Shown: piece after piece, positions 41,403 to 56,032 of the stretch
Layout of the letters: each line of letters starts with the position of its first letter
Position numbering within the stretch: position 1 is the stretch's first letter
Source of the DNA: Alistipes putredinis
GTDB lineage: Bacteria; Bacteroidota; Bacteroidia; Bacteroidales; Rikenellaceae
DNA length: 64,000 bases
Assembly (NCBI GenBank): GCA_022009915.1
Contig: CP091730.1
Span: forward strand, 992,001-1,056,000
Reading direction: 5' to 3'
Made by a program: the position numbers and the translations under genes
Notes under the pieces: generated by a model
What the model was told of the DNA's origin: nothing
The model's input: only the letters and a program-made list of their open reading frames with translations
The model's database searches: none

Positions 41403-41924
41403 ATGACAAGGGAAGAAAAAAGCAACGTAATAGAGTCTCTGGCCCAGCAGCTCAATCAGTATGCAGCATTCTATCTGACCGATACTTCGACGATGAATGC
41501 GGAGGCCACTGCGGCATTGCGCAGAAAGTGCTTCGAGAGTCAAATCAAGCTCGTTGTGGTGAAAAACACCCTGCTGGCCAAAGCTCTCGAAAAAGTAAAC
41601 AAGGCCGACGCCGATTTGCTCAAAGTTCTGGAAGGCTCTACATCCGTAATGTTCACCGACACGGGCAAGACCCCCGCAGTCGTGATTAAGGATTTCAGAA
41701 AGACTTCCGACAAGCCGGTTCTCAAAGCCGCATACGTGGAGGAGTGCGTATACGTAGGCGATAACATGTTGGACGAACTCTGCAACATCAAGAGTCGCGA
41801 AGAACTCATCGGAGACATCGTCGCTCTGTTGCAGTCGCCTGCCAAGAACGTTATCTCTGCTCTGCAAGGCTCTGCCGGACAGAAGATTGCAGGTCTGGTA
41901 AAGACACTCGAAGAAAGAAACTAA
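41403..41924 (+). CDS. rplJ: 50S ribosomal protein L10
   Basis: 173 intact residues: REEKSNVIESLAQQLNQY, AFYLTDTSTMNAEAT and VVKNTLLAKAL fit L10, which anchors the L7/L12 stalk through its C-terminal helix. Only 14 bases separate it from rplA, leaving little room for a separate L10 leader. Confidence 0.97.
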   Translation: MTREEKSNVIESLAQQLNQYAAFYLTDTSTMNAEATAALRRKCFESQIKLVVVKNTLLAKALEKVNKADADLLKVLEGSTSVMFTDTGKTPAVVIKDFRKTSDKPVLKAAYVEECVYVGDNMLDELCNIKSREELIGDIVALLQSPAKNVISALQGSAGQKIAGLVKTLEERN

Positions 41925-41975
41925 CAACAAACCGAATTTATTAAAGTAAAAACATTATTAAAAAAAGTTATTTCA

Positions 41976-42358
41976 ATGGCAGATGTAAAGAAATTAGCTG
42001 AAGAATTGGTGAATTTGACAGTTAAGGAAGTAAATGAATTGGCCGCAATTCTGAAAGATGAGTACGGTATCGAACCGGCTGCTGCTGCAGTTGCAGTTGC
42101 TGCTGCACCTGCTGCTGCCGGAGAAGCTTTCGCTGCCGCAGAGAAGACATCTTTCGATGTAGTTCTCACCGCAGCCTGGCCAGGCTAAACTTCAAGTTGT
42201 GAAGGTGGTTAAGGAAATCACCGGTCTTGGTCTGAAAGAGGCTAAGGACATCGTAGACGGAGCTCCCAAAAACCGTTAAGGAAGGCGTAAGCAAGGAGGA
42301 AGCCGAGTCTATCAAAGCACAACTCGAAGAAGCTGGCGCTGAAGTTGAAGTTAAGTAA
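41976..42358 (+). CDS. rplL: 50S ribosomal protein L7/L12
   Basis: About 126 residues: MADVKKLAEELVNLTVKEV dimerisation domain, Ala-rich hinge (AAAVAVAAAPAAAGEAF), then the factor-binding domain EKTSFDVVLTAAGQAKLQVV and GLGLKEAKDIVDGAPK. Two extra bases break it: AGCT read as AGCCT at 42173-42177 and an extra A near 42271. Repaired it ends EEAGAEVEVK at TAA 42358. Confidence 0.96.
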
Positions 42359-42389
42359 TTTTACTTATTTTTCTTAGACCAGTCAGGTG

Positions 42390-42473
42390 TAGAGCCTATC
42401 AAGTAGGCTCTATGCCTTTTTCTCGTCTAACACGGTACATGCTTGCCGCAGAAGCGGAGCCTGTGCTTTTTTT
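42390..42473 (+). promoter_or_regulatory. Attenuator-like hairpins between rplL and rpoB
   Basis: First hairpin TAGAGCCTA / TAGGCTCTA (42390-42412) with CCTTTTT after it; second, a weaker CCGC-AGAA-GCGG stem followed by seven T (42467-42473). Together they would let only part of the ribosomal transcript continue into rpoBC, as known for this junction in other bacteria. Confidence 0.6.
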
Positions 42474-42572
42474 AAGCGACATTACATCTTGCTAATCAGC
42501 AGATTACAAGGAGAGTTGATGCAGATAAACAATAAGTTTTTTAACTTCAACCTTACACTTTTTTTAGGATAA

Positions 42573-45500
42573 ATGTCCACACAAGCACAAAATCAAAGAA
42601 TAAAAGCTTTTTCTACCGTAAAGAACAGGATGCCATATCCCGACTTTTTTTGGAGATTCAGACTCAAATCATTCAGGGATTTCTTCCAGGCTCGACACTA
42701 CTGCCGAAAACCGACGCAACGAAGGCCTTTACAAGGTTTTTCATGGAGAATTTCCCCATTACCGATACGCGAAATAACTTTGTTTTGGAGTTCATCGACT
42801 ATTACGTGGACCCGCCCCGCTACTCTATCGACGAGTGTCTGGAACGCGGCCTTACGTACAGCGTGCCTCTGAAAGCGAAGGCTCAAATTATATTGTACCG
42901 ACTCCGAACACGAGGATTTCGACACCGTGGTTCAGGATGTGTATTTCGGTACCATTCCGTACATGACGCCTCGCGGCACTTTCGTCATCAACGGCGCCGA
43001 GCGTGTCATCGTATCGCAGCTGCACCGCTCCCCGGGCGTATTCTTCGGGCAGAGCACGCATACGAACGGAACCAAACTCTATTCGGCCCGCATCATTCCT
43101 TTCAAGGGTTCGTGGATAGAGTTCGCAACGGACATCAACAACGTGATGTACGCCTACATCGACCGTAAGAAGAAGTTACCCGTCACCACGCTCCTCAGAG
43201 CAATATGCTTCGAGAGCGACAAGCAGATTCTTGAAATTTTCGACCTTGCAGACGAGATTAAGGTCAGCAAGGCCACTTTGAAAAAGGCGGTAGGCCGCAA
43301 ACTCGCCGCCCGCGTACTCAAATCGTGGGTAGAGGACTTCGTGGACGAGGACACAGGCGAGGTATTCACAATCGAGCGAAACAAAATCGTGGTAGACCGC
43401 GAGACCGTACTCGAAGAGGAACACATAGACGAAATCATAGAGAGCGGAGCCAAGAGCATTCTTCTGCACAAGGAGAACCAGACCGGCACCGACTACTCGA
43501 TAGTATATAACACACTGCAAAAAGACCCCTGCAACTCGGAAAAAGAGGCTGTCGTGTACATCTACCGTCAGTTGCGCAACTCCGAGCCGCCCGATGAAGC
43601 AACGGCAAGGGACGTAATCGAAAAGTTGTTCTTCTCTGACAAGAGATACGACTTTGGGCGACGTGGGTCGTTTCCGTATCAACAAGAAACTCAATTTGGA
43701 TATAGACATGTCCGTCAAGGTTCTCACCAAGGAGGACATGGTGGCCATCATCAAATATCTGATTCAGCTCATCAACTCCAAGGCCGACGTGGACGATATC
43801 GACCACCTCTCGAACCGTCGAGTGAAGACCGTGGGCGAGCAGCTCGCCAACCAGTTCTCGGTGGGCTTCGTGCGCATGGCGCGTACCATTCGCGAGCGCA
43901 TGAACGTCAGGGACAACGAGGTGTTCACGCCGGTGGACCTGATTAACGCCAAGACCCTGTCGAGCGTAATCAACTCGTTCTTCGGAACCAACCAGCTCTC
44001 GCAGTTCATGGACCAGACCAACCCCGTGGCCGAACTCACGCACAAGCGTCGTCTGTCGGCTCTGGGTCCGGGCGGTCTGTCGCGCGACCGTGCCGGCTTC
44101 GAGGTCAGGGACGTGCACTATACGCACTACGGCCGTCTGTGCCCGATTGAAACACCGGAGGGCCCGAACATCGGTCTTATTTCGTCGCTTTGCGTGTTCG
44201 CGAAAGTCAGCGACATGGGATTCATCGAAACCCCGTACCGGAAGGTTACGGACGGTGTGGTGGACCTGAAAAACGAAGATATAGTTACCTGAGCGCCGAG
44301 GACGAAACCGGTCTGGTGATAGCTCAGTCCAACTCTCCGCTTAACGAAAAGGGAGAATTCCTCGTGCCCGACCGTATCAAGGCCCGCATGGAGGCAGACT
44401 TCCCGACCGTCACCGACAAGGAGGTCAATCTCATGGACGTGGCTCCGAACCAAATTGCCTCGATTGCCGCGAGCCTGATTCCGTTCCTCGAACACGACGA
44501 CGCCAACCGTGCCCTGATGGGTTCGAACATGATGCGTCAGGCCGTGCCTCTGATTACGTGCGAAGCGCCTATCGTAGGTACCGGTCTGGAAAAGGACATC
44601 ATCGGCGACAGCCGTATCCAGTTCGTGGCCGAGGGCGACGGCGAGGTCGTATTCTCCGACGCATCGCAGATTCAGATTCGTTACGAGAGGACAGAGGACG
44701 AGAAACTCGTATCGTTCGAACCCGAGATTACCACTTATAAGCTGCCGCGTTACCGCAAGACCAACCAGAGCACTTCGATTACTCTGAAACCTATCGTCAT
44801 GACCGGCGACAAGGTGACCAAAGGCCAGATACTTACCGACGGTTATTCGACCGACAAGGGCGAACTCGCAATCGGACGCAACCTTAAAGTGGCGTTCATG
44901 CCGTGGAAGGGTTACAACTTCGAGGACGCTATCGTGATTTCGGAGCGTATCCAGCGCGAAGACCTCTTCACGTCGGTTCACGTGGACGAATACATAATGG
45001 AGGTCCGCGACACCAAGCGCGGCGTGGAGGAGCTTACAAGCGATATTCCCAACGTAAGCGAAGACGCCACCAAGGATTTGGACGAGAACGGTATCATCCG
45101 CGTGGGTGCCAACGTTCACCCGGGCGATATACTTATAGGTAAAATCACTCCGAAGGGAGAGAGCGACCCCTCGCCCGAAGAGAAGTTGCTTCGTGCGATT
45201 TTTCGGCGACAAGGCCGGCGACGTGAAGGACGCATCGCTCAAAAGCGCAACCGTCGCTGCACGGCGTGGTTATCGACACCAAGCTGTTCAGCAGGGCCAA
45301 CAAGGATTTGAAGAAGGGCCGGTCGGCGGAAAAGGCGCAGCTCGAACTCATCAACGAAAAGGGAGACGAGAAAAAGACCGAACTCAAAAAGATTCTTGTG
45401 GACAAGCTCTGGACCGTGCTTAACGGCAAGACCTGTCAGGGTATCAAGGACTATTTCGGCGCCCAGCTCTATGCGAAGGGAACCAAGTTCTCGCGCAAGA

Positions 45501-46401
45501 TGCTCGAAGAGATAGACTATATGAACCTCTCCACCGACAAATGGGTCGGCGACAAGCGCATAGACGCTTTGGTGGAGAAGACCATAAACAACTATATCAT
45601 CAAGTGGAAAGAGGCCGATGCGGTAGTAAAACGCGAACAGTACAACCTCACCAACGGAGACGAACTTCCGACAGGCATAATACAGCTCGCCAAGGTTTAC
45701 ATAGCCAAGAAGCGTAGCTCAAAGTGGGCGACAAGATGGCAGGACGTCACGGTAACAAGGGTATCGTGGCCAAAATCGTGCGCGACGAGGACATGCCGTT
45801 CCTCGAAGACGGAACGATTGTGGACATCGTGCTCAACCCTCTGGGCGTGCCCTCGCGTATGAACCTCGGACAGATTTACGAGACCGTACTCGGATGGGCC
45901 GGCAAGGAGCTCGGACTCAAATTCGCCACTCCTATTTTCGACGGCGCATCTTTGGATGACATCAACGAGTACACGGCCAAGGCCGGCGTTCCTCGCAGCG
46001 GTCTTACGTATCTGCGCGACGGCGGTACCGGCGAACGGTTTGACCAGCCGGCGACCGTGGGCGTTATCTACATGCTCAAACTCGGACACATGATCGACGA
46101 CAAGATGCACGCCCGTTCTATCGGTCCGTACTCGCTCATCACCCAGCAGCCTCTGGGAGGTAAGGCGCAGTTCGGCGGCCAGCGTTTCGGAGAGATGGAG
46201 GTTTGGGCTTTGGAGGCGTTCGGCGCATCGCATATCCTGCAAGAGATACTTACAATCAAGTCCGACGACGTGATGGGTCGTGCGAAGGCTTACGAGGCTA
46301 TCGTCAAAGGCGACAATCTGCCGAAACCCGGCATACCGGAATCGTTGAACGTGCTGCTGCATGAACTCAAAGGTCTGGCACTGAGCGTGAAACTGGACTA
46401 A
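42573..46401 (+). CDS. rpoB: DNA-directed RNA polymerase subunit beta
   Basis: About 1,275 residues in the Bacteroidota form: NRMPYPDFLEIQTQSFRDFF at the start, RTIRERMNVRD, the rifampicin region FFGTNQLSQFMDQTNPVAELTHKRRLSALGPGG, EGPNIGLISSL, HDDANRALMGSNMMRQAVPL, GDKMAGRHGNKG and GGKAQFGGQRFGEMEVWALE. No classical rifampicin-resistance change is apparent at Asp (FMDQ), His (THKR) or Ser (RLSAL). About ten indels break it, including AGGCT for AGCT at 42688 and 42879 and TAGCTC for TAAGCTC near 45715; others are in A/T-runs at 42650, 42668, 42737, 43657, 44290, 45201 and 45240. Confidence 0.98.
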
Positions 46402-46442
46402 ACGTGGTTAATGTCGGAATAATAAAAAAAGAAAAAGATATT

Positions 46443-50704
<4,262 letters not shown>

Positions 50705-50720
50705 AAATCCGATAATTTCT

Positions 50721-50756
50721 AAAAAGACTTTCCCGAAAAAGGAAAAGTCTTTTTTA
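50721..50756 (+). terminator. Terminator after rpoC
   Basis: AAAAAGACTTTCC / GGAAAAGTCTTTTT hairpin with one bulged A and a T-run. Confidence 0.8.
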
Positions 50757-50770
50757 TTGTATGAATATAC

Positions 50771-50778
50771 TATATTTG
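50771..50778 (+). promoter_or_regulatory. -7 box (TATATTTG) before the tandem lipoproteins
   Basis: Perfect TAnnTTTG, 129 bases before the first lipoprotein. Between them lies a 33-codon open frame from 50802 (LNFYSVQKESGYDTQ...RIVKTND) with no good start; it may be a gene remnant. Confidence 0.45.
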
Positions 50779-50906
50779 TAGTAGAGGGTGCCGATTTATT
50801 TTGAATTTTTATTCCGTGCAAAAGGAATCAGGTTACGATACACAGTTCATTATCGAAAAAGGTTCGCAGTTAGAGTTGAGAATAGTAAAGACGAATGATT
50901 GATTTT

Positions 50907-51400
50907 ATGCGCAAGTTTATGTTTTTTTATTATTTACATGTCTTTATTTTATGTCATGTATAGGATTCGATCTTGATCCTGGTAAAGATCATACATATTG
51001 GAATATTAGTAATTGTACGGTAAACGATATTGTGATTAAAACCGACAGATCACAAGATACAGTGAAGCCGAATCAGCGAAAGTCATTTACATATTGGGGT
51101 TATGTAAGAACCAGATCCCATATGAAGCAGCATGATGAAAACCATGATTTTAACGATATTAATAATTTTGGGGGAGAATCAGAAGAGATACCTCTAAAAT
51201 GATTGTCGATATGCGGATGATTCTGGAAGATGTGGATACGGCGCATTATCCGCGGCGGGTATGGCGGTTCATTCGAAAAAGACGACTCCGGGAAACAGTT
51301 TTTCAACGGTAATAATTGGATTAAGACCGTGAACTCGAACGGTTTGGATTTTACATACACATTCGAACTGTATCCCGAGGATTTCGATTCCGGTCGGTAG
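50907..51400 (+). CDS. Lipoprotein of unknown family, copy A of a tandem pair
   Basis: About 164 residues after repair. Signal MRKFMFFLLFTCLYFMSC with a lipobox Cys, then YWNISNCTVNDIVIK, SQDTVKPNQRKSF, MIVDMRMILEDVDTA, RRVWRFIRKDDSGKQFF, and the end GLDFTYTFELYPEDFDSGR. The last block and the RVWR-GKQFF block align with copy B, 77 bases downstream. Repairs: T-run in the signal (50922-50928), A-run at 51199, A-run near 51273. I do not recognise the family. AT content is higher than in neighbouring genes, which may indicate recent acquisition. Confidence 0.55.
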
Positions 51401-51476
51401 GCGTCCGGCCGCCATGTACATGCCGGAACGATCTGCGATTTTTTTAATAACGGCCACAATAACAGATGATTTGATT

Positions 51477-52004
51477 ATGTATAAACTGCTGCTTCTACTG
51501 TTCTCCTGCGTTTGCATGACGTCGTGCTGGCCGTTTCTGTTTCCGAATATCGGGGAGAGCTTTCCCGGATACCGATTATGAAGTATATTGGGACATAAGA
51601 AACTATACCGATAACGATGTAATCATCAAGGCGGGAAAAACACAGGATACCATCGTGAGCAAACAAAAGAGATCCATCCTGTGTCTTGCCTATCGTATAA
51701 AGGACGGAACTCATGAGTTCGACGACATCGAACGTTTCTTCCGTGATATTTCGACAAGACAACAGGAGGACACCTCGCGGATGATAATCGCGATGCGGCT
51801 GGCTCTGCCACAGACGGATACTGCGCTGTTTCCGAAGCGTGTCTGGCGGTATTCGCAGAGACAAGACGCAGGAAAGCAGTTTTTTTCGGTCTCGGCAGAC
51901 TGGATTCAGGGCAAAAAGAAAAAAACGGCCGTGATTTTACATACACGTTCGAACTGTATCCCGAGGACTTCGGCCTCGACGAACGGGTTGTCGCTCGACA
52001 GTAG
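51477..52004 (+). CDS. Lipoprotein of unknown family, copy B of a tandem pair
   Basis: About 176 residues after repair. Signal MYKLLLLLFSCVCMTSC (lipobox MTSC), then YEVYWDIRNYTDNDVIIKAG, TQDTIVSKQKRS, a middle part differing from copy A, MIIAMRLALPQTDTALFP, KRVWRYSQRQDAGKQFF and the end DFTYTFELYPEDFGLD. Repairs: an extra G near 51567 and the A-run near 51928. Both copies should be anchored in the outer membrane. No function can be assigned. Confidence 0.55.
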
Positions 52005-52023
52005 CGGAACTCCATGCGACACC

Positions 52024-52232
52024 AATACCCGTTATCGAAGCGTAACGGTTCAGGGAACGGCAGAGGTTATTTGTGATATTGACGACAAAAGGGCTGCTCT
52101 TGATGCGATTGTGGATAAGTACACTCCTCAAAATTCAGGTTGCCGGCTTCCCGATAACATGGTAAAAGGCACCGCTGTCGTGGCGATAAATATAACGGAA
52201 TCGACAGGCAAATACTTGATTAGAAATAATAG
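52024..52232 (+). pseudogene. 3' remnant of a pyridoxamine 5'-phosphate oxidase (PPOX/Nim-like) family gene
   Basis: This stretch reads YRSVTVQGTAEVI, DKRAALDAIVDKYTPQ, RLPDNMVKGTAVVAIN and ITESTGKY, the C-terminal half of flavin-binding PPOX-fold proteins (a family including nitroimidazole-resistance reductases). The flavin-binding N-terminal half is absent; directly upstream is the end of lipoprotein B. It is therefore a truncated remnant, in frame with the DNA before it only by chance. No start codon or ribosome site is evident. Confidence 0.6.
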
Positions 52233-52326
52233 GTGCGAAAATATACGCACACTACTTATATATCGGCAAGAACCGCTGTATACTTTTCCCAGAGGAGCAG
52301 AGTGGTCGCGCAGAAGAGCCGGTGCA

Positions 52327-52367
52327 ATACAAAAGCGCAGACCGAATATCGATCTGCGCTTTTGTAT
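52327..52367. terminator. Terminator for the rpmB-rpmG-DUF4295 operon
   Basis: A perfect 15-bp stem (ATACAAAAGCGCAGA / TCTGCGCTTTTGTAT) with an 11-base loop; the arm itself supplies TTTT in either direction. Confidence 0.75.
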
Positions 52368-52403
52368 CGGAATCGCGGAGTGCGAAGTCCGAATACATAA
52401 AAA

Positions 52404-52561
52404 CTATTTCTTTTTCCAGAACTCTTCGATTTGGTCGTTGGGCACCACTTCGCTTTTGAATACGTAAGCACCCGTCTTGTCGGACTTGACCATCTTGATA
52501 CATTTGGTGAAGTTCTTGCCCGTACCAGTTTTTCAGAGTTGCGACTACTTTCTTTTGCCAT
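52404..52561 (-). CDS. DUF4295 family protein (small ribosome-associated Bacteroidota protein)
   Basis: About 52 residues after repair: MAKKVVATLKTGTGKNFTKC, then KSDKTGAYVFKSEVVPND and the end EEFWKKK at TAG 52404. This small basic protein is found in Bacteroidota directly after rpmB-rpmG, so a ribosomal role is inferred from place and charge. Two extra A (runs near 52555 and 52530) break the frame. Confidence 0.85.
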
Positions 52562-52569
52562 GACTGTAA

Positions 52570-52756
52570 TTATTTAATTTCTCTGTGAACGGTTACTCTT
52601 TTTCAGATAGGGATTGTATTTTTTTACGTTCCAATCTGTCGGGAGTGTTTTTCTTGTTTTTTTAGTCGTAATGTACCTCGACATTCCCGGTACACCGCTT
52701 TCTTTCTGTTCGGTACATTCCAGAATGACCTGAACTCTTGCGCCTTTCTTTGCCAT
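52570..52756 (-). CDS. rpmG: 50S ribosomal protein L33
   Basis: About 61 residues: MAKKGARVQVILECTEQK, SGVPGMSRYITTKNKKNTPD and the end KKYNPYLKKVTVHREIK at TAA 52570. ECTEQK holds the single Cys of the Cys-poor L33 form. Extra A in runs near 52660 and 52633 and an extra base near 52600 break the frame. 20 bases after rpmB. Confidence 0.93.
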
Positions 52757-52776
52757 TTGTTACCTCCTTTGCTCGA

Positions 52777-53011
52777 TTAGTAAACCTTTTTGGGAGCCAC
52801 GGCCTCGCGAAGTGCGACGGAGAGTCCCTTCTTGTTGATAGTTTTTCATACCGGCGGCGGTTACCTTCAAGGTAATCCAGCGGCCCTCTTCTTCGGACCA
52901 GAAACGTTTGATTCTCAAATTGGGATTGAATCTGCGTTTGGTCTTGATGTTGGAGTGGGAAACATTGTTGCCCACCTGCGCAACCTTACCTGTAATTTCG
53001 CAAACTTTCAT
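52777..53011 (-). CDS. rpmB: 50S ribosomal protein L28
   Basis: About 78 residues: MKVCEITGKVAQVGNNVSHS, RRFNPNLRIKRFWSEEEGRW and LKVTAAGMKTINKKG, ending VALREAVAPKKVY after removing one A near 52845. L28 binds 23S rRNA. First gene of the rpmB-rpmG-DUF4295 operon. Confidence 0.95.
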
Positions 53012-53031
53012 TTTTCGTAAAAATTGGAGTG

Positions 53032-53039
53032 CAAATATA
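53032..53039 (-). promoter_or_regulatory. rpmB operon promoter -7 box (TATATTTG)
   Basis: TATATTTG on the minus strand, 21 bases before the rpmB ATG. Confidence 0.55.
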
Positions 53040-53191
53040 AGCATTATTCCGCAAATACCAATGCGAACCGCTCTTTTAATAATATGCGTCCGAATACAAA
53101 AGCGCGAAAGGCCGCCGATTAACGGTTCTCAAATAAATATACGTACCTTAATCAGTTCGTGGAAAGGCGGAACTATTGCCGGCATTCATTG

Positions 53192-53224
53192 AAAAACGGC
53201 CGACCTCTCCGGTCGGCCGTTTTT
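53192..53224. terminator. Bidirectional terminator after the GH97 gene
   Basis: Perfect stem ACGGCCGACC / GGTCGGCCGT, 5-base loop, T-runs on both strands. Confidence 0.85.
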
Positions 53225-53242
53225 GCGGCGAGAATATAGCCG

Positions 53243-55355
53243 CTACAATTTTTTTCCAGCATAACGGCGAATCCTCCGCCCGGGGCGCACTTTTTGAGTA
53301 AAGCGGCTTTTCGAGGTTACGGTTTTTCTGCGTTATGACGTATGCCTGCGGGTTGGTGTCGAAGCTGGCGTCGGGAGCGTCGGCGTAAATAGTTGCGCGG
53401 TATTTGGCGCCCTTGTCCAGAAACGAAAGCGGGAAAGAGGCCGTATGTCCGTTTTTCATCTACCGTGCAGCCGATGAACCAGCGCTCGCCGCCCTTCTCC
53501 TTGCGGGCCACGGTTATGTAGTCGCCCGGCTCGGCCTCCAAATAGCGGCTGTCCTGCCAGTCGAGCGCCACGTCCTCGATGAACTTGAAGGCATCGGGGA
53601 AACGTTCGTAATTCTCGATAAGGTCGGCGGCCATTTGCAGCGGCGAGTACATGGTGACGTACAGCGCGAGCTGGCGGGCCAGCGTCGAGTGTACCTTGTT
53701 CCTGTTGTGGGGATTGGCCTTGCTTATGTCCATCTCGAAGATTCCGGGAGTGAAGTCCATCGGACCGCCCATAAGGCGCGTGAACGGCAGCAGCGTGGTG
53801 TGGTCGGTCGCGTTTCCGCCGAAAGCCTCGTACTCCATGCCGCGGGCCGACTCGTTGCCGATAAGGTTGGGATAGGTGCGGCACAGTCCCGTCGGTCGCA
53901 CGGCTTCGTGAGCATCGACCATAATCTTGTATTTGGCGGCCTCGGTCACGCAGTACAGATAGTGATTGACCATCCACTGTCCGTAATGCGATTCGCCCAG
54001 CGGCCGGATATTGCCGACGTAACCGCATTTTGACGGCCTCGTAACCGTATTTGTTCATGAGCTCGTAGGCCTTGTGCAGGTGACGTTCGTAGTTGCGCAC
54101 CGACGCCGAAGTCTCGTGGTGCATTATCAGCTTCACACCCTTGCCGGCGGCGTAGGCGTTCACCTCGTCGATGTCGAAATCTGGATAGGGAGTAACGAAA
54201 TCGAATACGTACTCCTTCTCCTTGCCGAACCAGTCCTCCCAGCCGACATTCCAGCCTTCGACCAGTACGGCGTCTATGTTGTGCGCCGCCGCGAAGTCTA
54301 TGTACTCCTTGACATGCTCGGTGGTGGCGCCGTGCACTCCGTGCGGTTTGAGGCTGCCGTAATCCACCTTGTCCAAATGTATGTTGTTGAGTTCCGCCGT
54401 ATACGACCATGCCGATTTGCCGACAATCATCTCCCACCACACGCCGATGTACTTCACAGGGTGAATCCAGCTCACGTCATCGTAGGCGCACGGTTCGTTG
54501 AGGTTCAGAGTCAGGTGCGAAGCCAGCACGTCGCAGGCGTTGTCGGCGACGATGATACTGCGCCATGGCGTGGTGCAGGGAGCCTGCATATGGCACTTCT
54601 CGCCTCGCGCGTCGGAGGTGAGATAGGAGGTGAGTACGAAGTTCTTGTCGTCCACATCCAGATGCATGCAGGCGTAATCCACGAGCGCCGCTTCATGGAT
54701 GTTGAGGTATAGCCCGTCGTCGGTGATGAGTTGCAGAGCCGTCATTACTCCCGTGGGCGAGAACAGATAGTTGTACGTCGGGTTGAAGGCTCATGCCGGC
54801 AATCGTGGAACGAATTTCCGACAGGCGGGTCTTGTTGATGGTGTACTCCTGCGTATAGGCGTCCGCCGGTACCCAGCAGGCGATGTGATCGCCCGTGAGT
54901 GCGAACTGCGTCTTTTCGTCGGTGATGACGAAATAGCTCAGGTTCTTTTGGTACGGGAACTCGTATCGGAATCCCAGACCGTCGTCGTAGAGCCGGAAGC
55001 GCAGGACCATTTTGCGGTCGGTGGCTTTCTGGCGGAGCGTTACGGCCATTTCGTTGTAACGGTCGCGAATCTCGGCCACCTCGCCCCAAACAGGAGCCCA
55101 TGTTTCGTCCGACGCGGCATACTGTACGGTATCTATTTCGAAACCGGAGGTGAAGTGCCGCCCGCCGCGTACCTCGATGCCGAGTTTGCTCGGTTTGAGG
55201 ACGGTCTGTCCGCCGCGATGCAGCTCGTAGACCGGCGTTCCGTCACCGTTCAGCGAGAAATCGAGTTTCAGAATGCCTTCGGGGGAAGAGAGACTTTGCG
55301 CCGACGCGGCCAGACAAAGCGCCGCGAGAACAAGTGTAAATAAAGATTTTTTCAT
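53243..55355 (-). CDS. GH97 glycoside hydrolase (SusB-like alpha-glucosidase/galactosidase)
   Basis: About 704 residues with signal MKKSLFTLVLAALCLAASA, so periplasmic. The N-terminal super-sandwich (SPEGILKLDFSLNGDG, YELHRGGQTVLKPSKLG) leads to the barrel with YIGVWWEMIVG, VEGWNVGWEDWFG and LIMHHETSASVRNYE, then DAHEAVRPTGLCRTYPN and NESARGMEYEAFGGN. The Glu residues in these last motifs suit the inverting (glucosidase) branch, but linkage is not proven. Repairs: AGCT read as AGCCT (minus strand) at 54787, A-runs near 54026 and 53459, one base near 53283, and the A-run at 53247-53253, which then gives TAG at 53243 just before the terminator. Confidence 0.9.
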
Positions 55356-55387
55356 TCGTATATCGAGCGTATTGGTTTTATCAGTTG

Positions 55388-55395
55388 CAAATGTA
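55388..55395 (-). promoter_or_regulatory. GH97 promoter -7 box (TACATTTG)
   Basis: Matches TAnnTTTG on the minus strand, 33 bases before the ATG. Confidence 0.5.
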
Positions 55396-55460
55396 GTGAT
55401 TTCGGGCTGAAAACTACGATGCCGGCGGCCGTCGGATTTGGAAAAATGAAATAAAACCGC

Positions 55461-55468
55461 TACTTTTG
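55461..55468 (+). promoter_or_regulatory. tRNA-Arg promoter -7 box (TACTTTTG)
   Basis: Matches TAnnTTTG, 18 bases before the tRNA. Confidence 0.55.
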
Positions 55469-55485
55469 CCCCACGAAATACCGAC

Positions 55486-55559
55486 GGTTCCGTAGCTCAG
55501 TTGGATAGAGCAACAGCCTTCTAAGCTGTGGGTCGCGCGTTCGAACCGCGCCGGAATCA
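55486..55559 (+). tRNA. tRNA-Arg (anticodon TCT)
   Basis: Acceptor GGTTCCG / CGGAATC with one G-U pair, D-arm TAGCTCAG, anticodon loop CCTTCTAAG, T-arm GCGCGTTCGAACCGCGC. CCA is not encoded. Confidence 0.93.
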
Positions 55560-56032
55560 CCCGATTTTTTTGGTTTTCAAGGCGGAAAGTGGAAACTTTC
55601 CGTCTTTTTCTTTTCTGTCTTGGCAGGCGGACGCTTCGGCCTGTTGAATTATTAACAAAGTCTGAAATACTTGAAATTCTTGATACGAAAGTATTGGAGT
55701 TTCGGGATATAATTATTATCATTGCCGTGTACAAACGTGCCGAATCCGGTTTTGCGCATTCGAAAGTATAAGACGAAAGACGATGCACCGAGCAAAAACG
55801 GATATTGCAGGATGAAGTACGGATTACGAATCGTAAGCGAAAAGTTCCGGCGGACGAACAATCCGTCAGACTGGCAAAACGATTCGAAGTAGTTGCGAAC
55901 GGCGGAAAATTCATTCCGAAGCAGTCCGACTGAAAGTCCAAAAAGGAGTGGATTACGGTTTTTTTCCCGCTGTGAATTTTTAAGAAAAAAACGTCGCTTT
56001 GTGAAACCGTGGGCGAGAAAAACGAAACGAGC
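55560..56032 (+). other. Gap without a recognisable gene
   Basis: Starts with a small hairpin (CGGAAAGT / ACTTTCCG, 55582-55600) and TCTTTTTC that probably ends the tRNA transcript. The rest is AT-rich; no frame gives a credible protein and no clear TAnnTTTG box is seen before the next gene. Confidence 0.55.

Noticed and set aside
37719..42358. tRNA-tuf-ribosomal block as an unusual arrangement
   Set aside because: tRNA-Thr/Tyr/Gly, tuf, tRNA-Trp, secE, nusG, rplKAJL is the widely conserved order.
51655..52467. Single 270-residue protein spanning lipoprotein B, the PPOX remnant and a terminator
   Set aside because: It joins three unrelated pieces and reads through the operon terminator; the lipoprotein end is supported in another frame by similarity to copy A.
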